Of a stretch of 64,000 nucleotides of DNA, positions 37,738 to 47,057 are shown one piece after another. Where the stretch lies: the NCBI RefSeq assembly GCF_008015755.1, contig NZ_SSGF01000030.1, positions 87,446 to 151,445 on the forward strand, read 5' to 3'. Source of the DNA: Methylophilus sp. Its GTDB lineage: Bacteria; Pseudomonadota; Gammaproteobacteria; Burkholderiales; Methylophilaceae. Under the pieces are notes generated by a model. It did no database searches and was not told the origin of the DNA. It saw only the letters and a list, made by a program, of their open reading frames with translations. Numbering within the stretch: the first letter of the stretch is position 1; each line of letters starts with the position of its first letter. The position numbers were made by a program, and so were the translations under genes.

Positions 37738-38343
37738 ATGGAAACCAATGACCGTGACAGCCGCCATAAGGCGCGCATGATCCGCAAAAAAGCGGTCATT
37801 GACGAAAAAATCGAGCAGGCCAACCAGGAAAAAGGCCTGCTATTGATTCTCACCGGCAACGGCAAAGGCAAAAGCTCTTCTGCCTTTGGCATGGTGGCTC
37901 GCTCCTTAGGCCACAGCATGCGTGTCGGTGTGGCCCAGTTTATCAAAGGCCGGTCAGATACCGGCGAAGAAGCCTTTTTCCGTCAGCATCCGGCAGTGAC
38001 CTGGCATGTGCTGGGTGAAGGCTTTACTTGGAACACCCAAGACCGCCAGCGTGACACCGAAACGGCGATGCGTGGCTGGCAAATCGTGGCGCAAATGCTG
38101 CAAGACCCGACAATCAATCTCGTGGTGCTGGACGAACTCACTTACACCTTTAAATACGGTTACCTGGACGAGCAAATGGTGCTGGACGCCATTGCCAAAC
38201 GCCCGCCCATGCAGCACGTGGTCATTACTGGCCGCGGTGCTTCTGAGGCATTGCGAAATGCGGCCGACACTGTGTCTGAACTGATGGACGTCAAACACGC
38301 CTGGCGCGCAGGCATCAAAGCCCAGGCTGGGATAGACCTGTAA
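37738..38343 (+). CDS. cobO: Cob(I)yrinic acid a,c-diamide adenosyltransferase
   Basis: A 201-residue CobA/CobO/BtuR-type enzyme that moves the 5'-deoxyadenosyl group from ATP to the corrinoid cobalt. The P-loop GNGKGKSSSAFGM, FIKGRSDTGEE, VLDELTYTFKYG and HVVITGRGA motifs are intact. Its stop shares a base with the cobB start (TAATG). Confidence 0.94.
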   Translation: METNDRDSRHKARMIRKKAVIDEKIEQANQEKGLLLILTGNGKGKSSSAFGMVARSLGHSMRVGVAQFIKGRSDTGEEAFFRQHPAVTWHVLGEGFTWNTQDRQRDTETAMRGWQIVAQMLQDPTINLVVLDELTYTFKYGYLDEQMVLDAIAKRPPMQHVVITGRGASEALRNAADTVSELMDVKHAWRAGIKAQAGIDL

Positions 38344-39626
38344 TGCAGCAGAAGACAAGCTGCCATGCCATGTTGATGGCAGCCCCGGCTTCTGGCCAGG
38401 GCAAGACCATGACCACCGCAGCACTGGCGCGTGCTTACAAAAACCGTGGCCTGCGTGTGCAGGCATTTAAATGCGGGCCGGACTTTATTGATGGCATGAT
38501 CCTGCAAGTCGCTACCGGAAAACCCGTCTACAACCTCGATCTTGGCATGTGTGGTGAAGCAGACGCGCAGCGACTATTGCATCAGGCTGCCCAGGAAAAT
38601 GACGTCATTCTGCTTGAAGGCGTGATGGGGCTTTACGATGGCACACCGTCTTGCGCCGATATTGCCGAGCGCTTTGGCATCCCGGTCGCCTTGGTAATTA
38701 ACGCCAAAGCTATGGCACAGACTTTTGCCGCCATCGCTTACGGGTTATATGCGTTCAGGCCAGCACTGCAACGCGCTGGCGTCATCGCCAACCAGATTGG
38801 CAGCGAAGGCCATGCCAATATGATTAAAGCCGCCCTGCCAGCGGATGTACCATGGCTGGGCGCCATGAAACATGACACACAATTGAGTTTGCCAGAACGC
38901 CACCTGGGCCTGCATCTGGCGCAGGAAATTAGCGATATTGACCAGCGCATAGAAGCCGCTGCGCAACTACTGGAACCAGAGATTCCATTGCCGCCAACCG
39001 TGGATTTTGCGGCACCAGACCCACAAACGATCACGCTATCATTAGCAGGCAAAACCATTGCCGTGGCCAAAGACGCCGCGTTCTGTTTCACCTATCAGGC
39101 CAATCTGGATTTGCTGCAAGCATTGGGGGCAACCATCCAGTTTTTTTCGCCCCTGCACGATGCGCAATTGCCTGCGGCAGATGCTTACTGGCTACCGGGC
39201 GGTTACCCAGAGTTGCACCTGGACCAACTGCAACACAACCACAGCATGCGCGATGCTTTGCACGCTGCAGCCCAAGCAGGTAAGCCCATATTGGCTGAAT
39301 GCGGCGGCATGATGGCACTGGGTGAAACCCTGAATGGCCAGCCGGTGTTCGGGCTATTGCCAGGCAAGAGTGAGATTCAACCCAAGCTACAAGGCCTGGG
39401 CACGCAACACGCCACGTTTGCAACTGCGGCCGACGACGCGGCAAGCATAGGCGCGCACACCTTTCACTATGGCCGTTTTGACACTGACTTGCCAGTGATT
39501 GCACAAGGCAAAGGCAAATACGGCGCGGGCGAAGCGGTTTACCGCCACCAAAGCATCACCGCCAGTTTCCTGCACTTTTACTTCCCGTCCAATCCCACCC
39601 TCGCCGCACAATTTTTCCTGTCATGA
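38343..39626 (+). CDS. cobB: Cobyrinic (or hydrogenobyrinic) acid a,c-diamide synthase
   Basis: A 427-residue glutamine amidotransferase. The N-terminal ATP-binding domain (APASGQGKTMTTAALARAY, FKCGPDFID, LLEGVMGLYDG) is followed by a glutaminase domain with YWLPGGYPE and the nucleophile in ECGGMMALG. It amidates the a and c side chains; CbiA acts on cobyrinate and CobB on hydrogenobyrinate, and the sequence alone does not say which. It overlaps both neighbours by one and four bases. Confidence 0.92.
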   Translation: MQQKTSCHAMLMAAPASGQGKTMTTAALARAYKNRGLRVQAFKCGPDFIDGMILQVATGKPVYNLDLGMCGEADAQRLLHQAAQENDVILLEGVMGLYDGTPSCADIAERFGIPVALVINAKAMAQTFAAIAYGLYAFRPALQRAGVIANQIGSEGHANMIKAALPADVPWLGAMKHDTQLSLPERHLGLHLAQEISDIDQRIEAAAQLLEPEIPLPPTVDFAAPDPQTITLSLAGKTIAVAKDAAFCFTYQANLDLLQALGATIQFFSPLHDAQLPAADAYWLPGGYPELHLDQLQHNHSMRDALHAAAQAGKPILAECGGMMALGETLNGQPVFGLLPGKSEIQPKLQGLGTQHATFATAADDAASIGAHTFHYGRFDTDLPVIAQGKGKYGAGEAVYRHQSITASFLHFYFPSNPTLAAQFFLS

Positions 39627-40294
39627 GTTTTGCTTACGCTGAAGCCGACAAAGCGGCGATATACAAAGTGATTGCCGAGCGGCGCGATATGCGGCATTTT
39701 TTGCCCACGCCTATCGCCCCTGAGTTATTGCAGAAGTTATTGCAAGCCGCGCACCACGCACCCAGCGTTGGCCTCATGCAGCCCTGGCGCTTTATCCGCA
39801 TCAGCGATGTTGCGCTACGCCAAGCCATACACACACTGGTAGATGAAGAACGCAAACGCACTGCACAAGCCATCGGTGAAGTTGAAAACACGGCACGTAT
39901 GGCCGAGTTTATGCGCCTTAAGGTAGAAGGTATTCTGGATTGTGGTGAGTTGCTAGTGGCGACTTTGTGTGACCAGCGCGAGAAATATGTATTTGGCCGC
40001 CGGACATTGCCAGAAATGGACTTGGCCTCAGTCAGCTGTGCCATCCAGAATCTGTGGCTGGCGGCGCGCGCCGAAGGCATAGGCATGGGCTGGGTCAGCC
40101 TGTTTGACCCAGAGGCGTTGGCACAATTATTGGGCATGCCAGCCGATGCAAAGCCGGTTGCGATTTTATGCCTGGGCTATGTGAATACCTTTTACAAATC
40201 GCCCATGCTGGTAGAGCAAGGCTGGGCCAGCGAAAAACCACTCTCCGACATGTTGATGGAAAACGGCTGGCACAATCACGAGGCACAGCCATGA
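39623..40294 (+). CDS. bluB: 5,6-dimethylbenzimidazole synthase
   Basis: A 223-residue flavin-destructase that makes the lower ligand of B12 from FMNH2 with oxygen. The nitroreductase-like fold motifs are present: RRDMRHFLPTP, AAHHAPSVGLMQPWRFI, and GIGMGWVSLFDP. It overlaps cobB and the btuF-like gene by four bases each. Its presence implies the cell makes true B12 with dimethylbenzimidazole aerobically. Confidence 0.92.
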   Translation: MSFAYAEADKAAIYKVIAERRDMRHFLPTPIAPELLQKLLQAAHHAPSVGLMQPWRFIRISDVALRQAIHTLVDEERKRTAQAIGEVENTARMAEFMRLKVEGILDCGELLVATLCDQREKYVFGRRTLPEMDLASVSCAIQNLWLAARAEGIGMGWVSLFDPEALAQLLGMPADAKPVAILCLGYVNTFYKSPMLVEQGWASEKPLSDMLMENGWHNHEAQP

Positions 40295-41097
40295 CGCGCT
40301 GGCCGCAACGCATCGTTTGCCTGACCACGGAAACGGTGGAGGTGCTTTATCTGCTAGGTGAGCAAGACCGACTGGTCGGCATTTCTGGCTTCACCACCCG
40401 CCCAGCCATTGCGCGCAAAGAAAAACCTAAAATCAGCGCCTTTACCAGCGCCAATATCGAAAAAATTCTGGCCCTGCAACCAGACCTGGTGCTGTGTTTC
40501 TCCAACTTGCAGGCCGAGATTGCCGCGTCACTGATTAAAGCTGGTTGTCAGGTGCATGTGTTTAACCAGCGCAGCCTGGCCGAAACCTTGCACATGATAC
40601 TCACCGTTGGTGACTTGGTCGGGGCCAGCAACAACGCTGAGAAACTGGTAGGAACTTACCAGGCACAACTAACTGCCGCGCGCCAGCAAGCCGCAGCTTG
40701 GTCACGCAAACCCAAGGTCTATTTTGAAGAATGGGACGAGCCCATGATGTGCAGCATCCGCTGGGCCGCCGAGCTGATTGAAGCCGCAGGCGGCGTCGAT
40801 TGCTTCCCGCACTTAAGCCAGTTTCACAGCGCACGTGACCGCCAAGTCACGGCCGAGCAGGTATTAGCCGCGCAGCCTGACATCATCATCGGCTCCTGGT
40901 GTGGCAAAAAATTCCAGCCAACAAAAGTGGCCGCGCGCGCAGGTTGGCAAGCCATGCCGGCCATACGAGACGGCCATCTTTACGAAATCAAATCCGTCGA
41001 TATTTTGCAACCCGGCCCAGCGTTGTTTACAGAAGCCCTGCCGCAATTGCAAACCATTATTCAACGCTGGCAACAACAGCATGGGAGTGATTCATGA
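40291..41097 (+). CDS. Cobalamin-binding protein, BtuF-like, without signal peptide
   Basis: A 268-residue class III periplasmic-binding fold: RIVCLTTETVEVLYLLGEQDRLVGISGF, KISAFTSANIEKILALQPDLVL, and the C-terminal AQPDIIIGSWCGKKF. It starts at the ATGA overlap with bluB. The N-terminus, MTRWPQRIVCL, has no signal peptide or lipobox, so as it stands the protein should be cytoplasmic. No btuC or btuD is in the cluster. It may therefore carry or sense corrinoid inside the cell, or the export signal is supplied otherwise. Confidence 0.85.
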   Translation: MTRWPQRIVCLTTETVEVLYLLGEQDRLVGISGFTTRPAIARKEKPKISAFTSANIEKILALQPDLVLCFSNLQAEIAASLIKAGCQVHVFNQRSLAETLHMILTVGDLVGASNNAEKLVGTYQAQLTAARQQAAAWSRKPKVYFEEWDEPMMCSIRWAAELIEAAGGVDCFPHLSQFHSARDRQVTAEQVLAAQPDIIIGSWCGKKFQPTKVAARAGWQAMPAIRDGHLYEIKSVDILQPGPALFTEALPQLQTIIQRWQQQHGSDS

Positions 41098-41618
41098 GCA
41101 GCCATTTAATTTTAGGCGGTGCACGTAGCGGCAAAAGTGCTTATGCAGAGCGGCTGGCTTCTGCGCTTGAGTTGCCAGTGACTTACATCGCCACCGCGCA
41201 AGTGTATGACGATGAGTTTGCCAAGCGTGTGGCACATCACAAAGAACGCCGCCCCCCTTATTGGGCGCTGGTAGAGGCGCCGTTTAACCTCGGGCAAACA
41301 TTGCTGGATAACGATGCACCGGATACCTGCTTAATCGTTGATTGTTTAACCTTGTGGTTAGCACAATGCATCTGCCCCGATTGTGACAAACCAGAACGGC
41401 TGGACTGGCAGGCCGAAAAGCAGGCCTTGCTGGACGCGTTGCCGCAATTGCAAGCCGCGGTATTTTTAGTCAGCAATGAAGTCGGCATGGGCATCGTGCC
41501 GCTAGGTGAAATCAATCGCCAGTTTCAGGATGAGCAAGGCCGCTTAAACCAGCATGTCGCCGCGGTGGCCAATCGAGTCAGTTTTATTGCGGCAGGCTTG
41601 CCGTTAACGCTTAAATAA
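41094..41618 (+). CDS. cobU: Adenosylcobinamide kinase/guanylyltransferase
   Basis: A 174-residue bifunctional enzyme (CobU/CobP) that phosphorylates and then guanylylates adenosylcobinamide. The P-loop GGARSGKSAYAE, the YIATAQVYDDEFAKRV-x-HH-x-ERR segment with the guanylylated histidine, VDCLTLWL, and NEVGMGIVP are present. It overlaps the btuF-like gene by four bases. Confidence 0.94.
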   Translation: MSSHLILGGARSGKSAYAERLASALELPVTYIATAQVYDDEFAKRVAHHKERRPPYWALVEAPFNLGQTLLDNDAPDTCLIVDCLTLWLAQCICPDCDKPERLDWQAEKQALLDALPQLQAAVFLVSNEVGMGIVPLGEINRQFQDEQGRLNQHVAAVANRVSFIAAGLPLTLK

Positions 41619-41633
41619 CAAGAAACAAAGACC

Positions 41634-42449
41634 ATGAAAAAGTATTGCTTCGCCATCATCGGCTTGGTTGCCTCGTTGGCTGCTCAAGCGCATGTGCCGT
41701 TTTTAAAACCCAACCAGTTCAATGTCACACACCACCGCCTGACCATTGAATCCGCATTTACCGAGTTTCCATTCCAGGCCGATTTCGCCATGGACTCGCC
41801 CAACTTCACGATCACGGCGCCCAACGGCACTACCTCGGCGATCAAACCGATTGCCAAGACCAAGGCAGCGGTGTATCTGGAGCCAGAATTAAAAGAGGAA
41901 GGCACTTATCGTATCAGCACCGGCAAACGCGTTGGCCCGGTGTATAAAGCCGTAGAGACAGCCGATAAAAAACTGTATTTTGCCGCTGACATGAAGCGCG
42001 TGACAGGCAAGCCGACCACCATGAATTACTACAGCTATGCAGATACTTATATTTTTAAAGGCCAGCAAAAATACACCGCCAAGCCGTTTAACCAAGGCCT
42101 GGAGATTATTCCACTGGCGTCGCCTAATGGCTTGCTGCTGGGGAGTGAACTCAGTTTTCGTGTGCTCGAGAACGGCAAACCGGTGCCGGATGCGCGCATT
42201 ATCGTGGTGACGGATAACGAGCATTTTGTTAAACACAGAATTGAGGACTTGTACGACCTCGACAACATCAGAACCTCCAACCTTCATGCTAACCAGCAAG
42301 GTGAGTTTAGCTTTCATCCGCAAAAAGCCGGGTTGAATTTTCTGTTTGTCACTGTGCATCACCAGCTCAATGAACACTTGTGGGAAAGCCAGAATGCCTC
42401 TCTGACACTGCAAGTGAATTTACCACCAGACACCGCAAACAAACCGTAA
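41634..42449 (+). CDS. DUF4198 periplasmic protein
   Basis: A 271-residue exported protein: signal peptide (KKYCFAIIGLVASLAAQAH) with a mature N-terminal histidine, AHVPFLKPN, then beta-rich domains with NGKPVPDARIIVV. DUF4198 proteins often accompany nickel/cobalt uptake genes and may bind metal through the first histidine. It follows cobU by 15 bases, and a cobalt-related role is an inference from context. Confidence 0.8.
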   Translation: MKKYCFAIIGLVASLAAQAHVPFLKPNQFNVTHHRLTIESAFTEFPFQADFAMDSPNFTITAPNGTTSAIKPIAKTKAAVYLEPELKEEGTYRISTGKRVGPVYKAVETADKKLYFAADMKRVTGKPTTMNYYSYADTYIFKGQQKYTAKPFNQGLEIIPLASPNGLLLGSELSFRVLENGKPVPDARIIVVTDNEHFVKHRIEDLYDLDNIRTSNLHANQQGEFSFHPQKAGLNFLFVTVHHQLNEHLWESQNASLTLQVNLPPDTANKP

Positions 42450-42481
42450 AATACCTTTTTCAGACACGCACAGGACAGACC

Positions 42482-42700
42482 ATGACAACGACGACTTTTG
42501 AACTTAAAGGCGAATATATCGCGCTGTGTGATTTGCTGAAACTGGAAGGCGTGGCCGACAGTGGTGGCCAGGGCAAGTCTATGGTCGCCGAAGGATTGAT
42601 TAAGGTCGATGGCGCGATTGAGCGCAGAAAAACCGCCAAAATCCGCGCCGGGCAAGTGGTGCAAGCCTTTGAGCAGACGATTAAAGTGGTGGCAGGCTAA
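42482..42700 (+). CDS. S4-domain RNA-binding protein, YbcJ-like
   Basis: A 72-residue protein made of one S4 domain: [36 protein letters not shown] and [13 protein letters not shown]. It resembles E. coli YbcJ and binds RNA, with no assigned process. I start at ATG 42482; the open frame reaches further up inside the DUF4198 gene. Its TAA interlocks with the cobQ stop on the other strand (four shared bases). Confidence 0.85.
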   Translation: MTTTTFELKGEYIALCDLLKLEGVADSGGQGKSMVAEGLIKVDGAIERRKTAKIRAGQVVQAFEQTIKVVAG

Positions 42701-44175
42701 ACGGGCTTAAACCCCGCTGGCAGATAAGGAGCGAGTGCGGACCAGTTCAGATGCTGGCTCACACTGTTGGCCAATTGCTCCAGACTCTGTTCACGCAATT
42801 GCGTGTAATCATAAGCCATCTGGGTAGACAATCCCGCCCATTGCAACCAGGCAGCACAGGCTTGCGGATGATCAAATAAACCATGCACGTAACTGCCCGC
42901 GACCTTGCCATCGGCCGACAACGCGCCTTCTGCCTGCGCCGCGATCATATGCACCGGGCGCGCCAATGCGGCGCCGGTACTCACGCCCATATGAATTTCA
43001 TAGCCGTGCAGCTCTGCTTCGGCAAAGGCCAGCTTGCCAGAAACTTGTTTGAGCTGTTTATGTGCTTCTAGTGTCGTCTCCATCTCCAGCCAGCCTAAGC
43101 CAGCACTGCTGCCGGCCTCGCCCTCCAGCGCTAACGGGTCATGCAACTGCTGGCCGAGCATCTGGAAGCCGCCGCAAATCCCCAGCACTTTACCGCCGTA
43201 ACGCAAATGCCGCGCAATCACAGGCTCCCAGCCATACTCACGCAAAGCCGCCAAATCGCCGCGCACATTTTTGCTGCCGGGCAAAATGATTACATCCGCG
43301 GCGGGCACAGGCTCACTCAAGCGCACAAATTGCAAGTCTACTTGCGGATGCAGGCGCAGCGCGTCAAAGTCGGTATGGTTGGCGATATGCGGCAACACGG
43401 GTACGACGACCGTTAATTGTGTACCGGTCTTTTTGCTATTCGTCCTGGCCACGGCATCTTCTGCCTCCAGATGCAAATCATGCAGATAGGGCAGCACGCC
43501 TAGCACGGGTTTGCCAGTGCGTTGTTCCAGCCAGTCCAGCCCAGGCTGCAGCAAGGCAATATCACCGCGAAACTTGTTAATCACAAAGCCCACCACCCGC
43601 GCTTGCTCACTCTCGCTGAGTAAAGCCAAGGTGCCAACCAGGTGTGCAAACACACCGCCTTTATCAATATCGGCCACCAAAATCACCGGACAATCCACCG
43701 CCTCGGCAAAGCCCATATTGGCAATATCGTTGGCGCGCAGATTGATTTCGGCCGGGCTGCCTGCGCCCTCAACCACCACGCAGCCATACTGCTGTTGCAG
43801 ACGCTGGTAAGATTGCAGCACCGCCTGCATGGCGGTTTTTTTATAGTCGTGGTAAGTACTTGCTTCCTGGTTACCCACCACCTGGCCGTGAATAATCACC
43901 TGGCAGCCGGTATCTGAATTCGGCTTGAGCAACACCGGGTTCATATCGGTATGTGGCGGCAATCCGCACGCCATTGCCTGCACTGCTTGCGCCCGGCCAA
44001 TCTCACCGCCATCAGCGGTCACGGCGGCATTGAGCGCCATGTTTTGCGGCTTGAATGGCGCTACCTTCACCCCGCTGCGGTACAATACGCGGCACAACCC
44101 GGCCACCAGCGTACTTTTACCGGCATCCGACGTGGTGCCCTGAACCATTAATGTTTTCACTGCCTGTTTATCCAT
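42697..44175 (-). CDS. cobQ: Cobyric acid synthase
   Basis: A 492-residue glutamine amidotransferase that amidates side chains b, d, e and g of adenosylcobyrinate a,c-diamide. The N-terminal [32 protein letters not shown], and C-terminal [11 protein letters not shown] (nucleophile Cys) and [10 protein letters not shown] are seen. A GTG three bases earlier is an alternative start. It is head-to-head with cbiB with almost no promoter space. Confidence 0.94.
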   Translation of the reverse strand: MDKQAVKTLMVQGTTSDAGKSTLVAGLCRVLYRSGVKVAPFKPQNMALNAAVTADGGEIGRAQAVQAMACGLPPHTDMNPVLLKPNSDTGCQVIIHGQVVGNQEASTYHDYKKTAMQAVLQSYQRLQQQYGCVVVEGAGSPAEINLRANDIANMGFAEAVDCPVILVADIDKGGVFAHLVGTLALLSESEQARVVGFVINKFRGDIALLQPGLDWLEQRTGKPVLGVLPYLHDLHLEAEDAVARTNSKKTGTQLTVVVPVLPHIANHTDFDALRLHPQVDLQFVRLSEPVPAADVIILPGSKNVRGDLAALREYGWEPVIARHLRYGGKVLGICGGFQMLGQQLHDPLALEGEAGSSAGLGWLEMETTLEAHKQLKQVSGKLAFAEAELHGYEIHMGVSTGAALARPVHMIAAQAEGALSADGKVAGSYVHGLFDHPQACAAWLQWAGLSTQMAYDYTQLREQSLEQLANSVSQHLNWSALAPYLPAGFKPV

Positions 44176-45104
44176 CACTCGATTATCTCACACTCGCCAT
44201 GCTTGCCTGTGGCGCGGTGCTACTTGATGGCTGGCTGGGCGAACCCAGGCGCTGGCATCCGCTAGTCGGCTTTGGCTGGCTGGTGACGCAACTTGAAAAA
44301 CGCCTGAATCCTCCCAGCCAACAGCCACACGCTCGCCAACGTCTCACTGGTGCCTTGGGGGTGGTCTTACTCGTGCTGCCGCCTATCTTGCTGATCATCT
44401 ACGCCATGCAGCGATCCATGTGGCTAGCGCTAGCCTTGCATATCTATTTACTATACTTTGCCATCGGCCACCGCAGCCTGCGCCAGCATGGATTGGCAGT
44501 CTATACCGCTTTGCAACATGGCCAGTTTCAGCTAGCACAGCTGGCGACTTCTTATATGGTCAGCCGCGATGTAGAGGCGATAGAACCCGTCAGTGCAACC
44601 ATTGAGTCAGTGCTGGAAAACGGTAGCGATAGTGTGTTTGGTGCCTTGTTCTGGTTTTTTATTTTCGGCGGGCCAGGCGCATTGGCTTACCGTCTGGTGA
44701 ACACGCTGGACGCCATGTGGGGTTATAAAACACCGCGTTATTTTTACTATGGCTGGGCGGCCGCGCGGCTGGACGATGTGCTGAATTATGTGCCCGCCAG
44801 ACTGACGGCGCTCACCTATGCATTACTCGGACAAACTCGGCTGGCATGGCAAGCCTGGCGGCAACAGGCACCGTTATGGGATAGCCCGAATGCAGGCCCG
44901 GTAATGGCTGCCGGAGCAGGCGCGCTGAATGTGCAATTGGGCGGACGTGCCCGCTATCACGGTGAGTGGCATGAGCGCCCGCGCCTGGGCACCGACATTG
45001 CGCCCACCAAAGAGGATATTCCCCGCGCGTTGCAATTGGTAAGTAATGGCATCCTGAGTTGGCTAGCGCTTGCGGTACTGCTTGGAGCGATCACTTATGC
45101 TTGA
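44151..45104 (+). CDS. cbiB: Adenosylcobinamide-phosphate synthase
   Basis: A 317-residue membrane enzyme that attaches aminopropanol phosphate to adenosylcobyrate. Typical features are [43 protein letters not shown] in the conserved loop, and [18 protein letters not shown]. Neither possible start has a good ribosome site. ATG 44151 gives a full first helix but overlaps the 5' end of cobQ by 25 bases; ATG 44199 avoids the overlap and matches the short N-terminus of some relatives. It overlaps cobD by eight bases. Confidence 0.9.
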   Translation: MFSLPVYPSLDYLTLAMLACGAVLLDGWLGEPRRWHPLVGFGWLVTQLEKRLNPPSQQPHARQRLTGALGVVLLVLPPILLIIYAMQRSMWLALALHIYLLYFAIGHRSLRQHGLAVYTALQHGQFQLAQLATSYMVSRDVEAIEPVSATIESVLENGSDSVFGALFWFFIFGGPGALAYRLVNTLDAMWGYKTPRYFYYGWAAARLDDVLNYVPARLTALTYALLGQTRLAWQAWRQQAPLWDSPNAGPVMAAGAGALNVQLGGRARYHGEWHERPRLGTDIAPTKEDIPRALQLVSNGILSWLALAVLLGAITYA

Positions 45105-46089
45105 GCATGGCGGCAATTTGCAGCAGACCGCGCAACAATACGGCAGGCCACTGGCAGACTGGCTGGATGTTTCTACCGGCATTAATCCGCAACACTACCC
45201 GATTCCGGCCTTGACGCCTGCGCTGTTTCAACGCCTGCCACCAGTGACTGATACGCTGCATGCAGCGGCACGCGCCTACTACGGCTGCCAGCATGTGTTG
45301 GCTTGCGCGGGCTCGCAAGCGGCCTTGCAAGTGCTACCTACTTTACGCGCGCCTTGCAGTGTGGCGATGCCGCGCACCATGTACCAGGAACACGCACATG
45401 CCTGGCAGCGTGCCGGGCATCACGTGCAATTTTTCGATCAGATGCTGGATGACCATCTGTTAAAAAATACCGATGTATTACTGCTATGCAACCCCAACAA
45501 TCCCACCGGGCAGTTATACCCAACCAATACACTCTTAGGCTGGCATGCACAACTGGCCGCACGCGGCGGCTGGCTGGTGGTAGACGAAGCGTTTATGGAT
45601 ACCACGCCAGCACATAGCCTTGCCAGTCATAGTGGGCAGGCTGGCTTATGGGTATTACGTTCGCTGGGCAAGTTTTTCGGCCTGGCCGGGCTACGGGTAG
45701 GCTTTCTGCTTGGAGAGCCACAAGCATTGACGCAAGTAGAGTCATTGCTAGGTCCATGGACGATCACCGGGCCAAGTCAATTGATCGCCAGTCAGGCGCT
45801 GGCCGACCATGACTGGCAACAGCAAATGCGGGCGCAACTGCCACTACAATCCGGGCAATTGGCACAACTACTCAGCCAGCATGGGCTCACGCCTACGGGT
45901 GGTACAGATTTATTCCAGTATGTGCTGCACCCTGCCAGCCACGCATTGCAGCAGGCATTGGCCAAAGAAGGGGTATGGACGCGTTATTTTGCCTCACCGC
46001 AAGCGCTGCGGTTTGGCTTACCGCCCGCGAATGACTGGCCTCGATTGGCGCAAGCGCTCAGGCAGGCGACGCACCATTTAAACCATTAA
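45097..46089 (+). CDS. cobD: Threonine-phosphate decarboxylase
   Basis: A 330-residue PLP enzyme making (R)-1-amino-2-propanol phosphate for CbiB. The fold-type I motifs are clear: [35 protein letters not shown], and the PLP lysine in SLGKFFGLAGLRVG. The start overlaps cbiB; GGAG lies upstream of ATG 45097. The last 32 bases overlap the paiB-like gene on the other strand. Called CobC in the Pseudomonas naming. Confidence 0.92.
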   Translation: MLEHGGNLQQTAQQYGRPLADWLDVSTGINPQHYPIPALTPALFQRLPPVTDTLHAAARAYYGCQHVLACAGSQAALQVLPTLRAPCSVAMPRTMYQEHAHAWQRAGHHVQFFDQMLDDHLLKNTDVLLLCNPNNPTGQLYPTNTLLGWHAQLAARGGWLVVDEAFMDTTPAHSLASHSGQAGLWVLRSLGKFFGLAGLRVGFLLGEPQALTQVESLLGPWTITGPSQLIASQALADHDWQQQMRAQLPLQSGQLAQLLSQHGLTPTGGTDLFQYVLHPASHALQQALAKEGVWTRYFASPQALRFGLPPANDWPRLAQALRQATHHLNH

Positions 46090-46702
46090 CCGCTGCAACC
46101 ACCGCCGCCATGTCATGGCTATGTGACGCATCACTGGCACGCAAACCTTGTAGCACACCCTGTTGATTCTCGAGTGGCTGATTCTGGCTCACCTTCCACT
46201 TACCCGTCAGTTGCGTGATGTCAATTTCAATGCCCACCACTGCCTGCATGAGTTTATCGATAAACCCCGCGGGCGAATCCTCGAGTTGCCATGGTTGTTC
46301 AAATGCCGCTTCCTGTTGCGCCGTCAGTGCTGCCAGATGTGATCGCAACCAATGGGCATCTTCTATCAGCCGCAGTGTGCCACGCACATGCACCACCACA
46401 TAATTCCAGGTCGGCACCACCCTGCCAGTTTGGGCTTTAGTGGCGTACCACGACGGCGTCACATACGCATGCGGGCCATGAAAAACTGCCATGACTTCAT
46501 GCCCTGTCTGCACGGCTTGCCATAAGGGGTTTGCACGCGCCAGGTGACCGCTCAATACACCTGCAGCGTTCAAATGCAGCGGCAGGTGATTAATCTCGAT
46601 ACCAGTGGCAGTCGCAACCACTAAAGTGGCAAACGGATAAGCCCGCATCAGCGCGTGCAGCGCAGCCGTATTGGGAGCAGAAAAGTGTTTTGGCGTATAC
46701 AT
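46058..46702 (-). CDS. FMN-binding split-barrel protein, PaiB-like
   Basis: A 214-residue protein of the PaiB family: MYTPKHFSAPN, HLARANPLWQAV, and AYVTPSWYATK followed by VPTWNYVVVHVRGTLRL. PaiB was described in Bacillus as a negative regulator of sporulation and protease genes but the fold is an FMN-binding split barrel related to pyridoxamine phosphate oxidase. It is behind the small secreted gene and across from a MocR regulator, so control by that regulator is plausible. Confidence 0.88.
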   Translation of the reverse strand: MYTPKHFSAPNTAALHALMRAYPFATLVVATATGIEINHLPLHLNAAGVLSGHLARANPLWQAVQTGHEVMAVFHGPHAYVTPSWYATKAQTGRVVPTWNYVVVHVRGTLRLIEDAHWLRSHLAALTAQQEAAFEQPWQLEDSPAGFIDKLMQAVVGIEIDITQLTGKWKVSQNQPLENQQGVLQGLRASDASHSHDMAAVVAAVNGLNGASPA

Positions 46703-46717
46703 CGTGTATCTCTAGTG

Positions 46718-46954
46718 TTAGCGATTAGCCGGCTGCAGTGGCAGCAATTGCCCTCTGACCAGCACCATGGCTTGTTGCGTGTTTTGTTGCGGTGTCGTAG
46801 CGGCATCACAGACTGCCATAGCCTGCAGGTTGCTCAGGCATATCACTTGATGGTCGGCCTCCACAAGGTGATCATTCACCGTCCTCTTCTGGCTATTTAA
46901 CATCAGCGGCAAAGCCATCATCACCAACAGTGCCAGCGCAACTAAAGATTTCAT
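46718..46954 (-). CDS. Small exported protein, unknown
   Basis: A 78-residue protein with an N-terminal hydrophobic segment (MKSLVALALLVMMALPLML) and a short soluble tail containing two cysteines (VICLSN and AVCDAA). AAGGAT seven bases before ATG supports expression. It lies 15 bases ahead of the PaiB-like gene and divergent from the MocR regulator. No family recognised. Confidence 0.55.
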   Translation of the reverse strand: MKSLVALALLVMMALPLMLNSQKRTVNDHLVEADHQVICLSNLQAMAVCDAATTPQQNTQQAMVLVRGQLLPLQPANR

Positions 46955-46996
46955 CGGGGCTATCCTTAAAATATAAATCGCATACTATCGCCTCAC

Positions 46997-47046
46997 ACAT
47001 GTACACTACATGTACAGTTAACCCATCAATCAAAGATACTGTACAG
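46997..47046. promoter_or_regulatory. Triple TGTACA repeat, probable MocR operator
   Basis: Two identical ACATGTACA copies (46997-47005 and 47008-47016) are spaced 11 bases, one helical turn, and a third palindrome CTGTACAG lies at 47039-47046. They fill the gap between the divergent small exported gene and the MocR regulator, just where such regulators bind direct repeats to control themselves and a neighbour. Confidence 0.65.
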
Positions 47047-47057
47047 GTCTATACACC

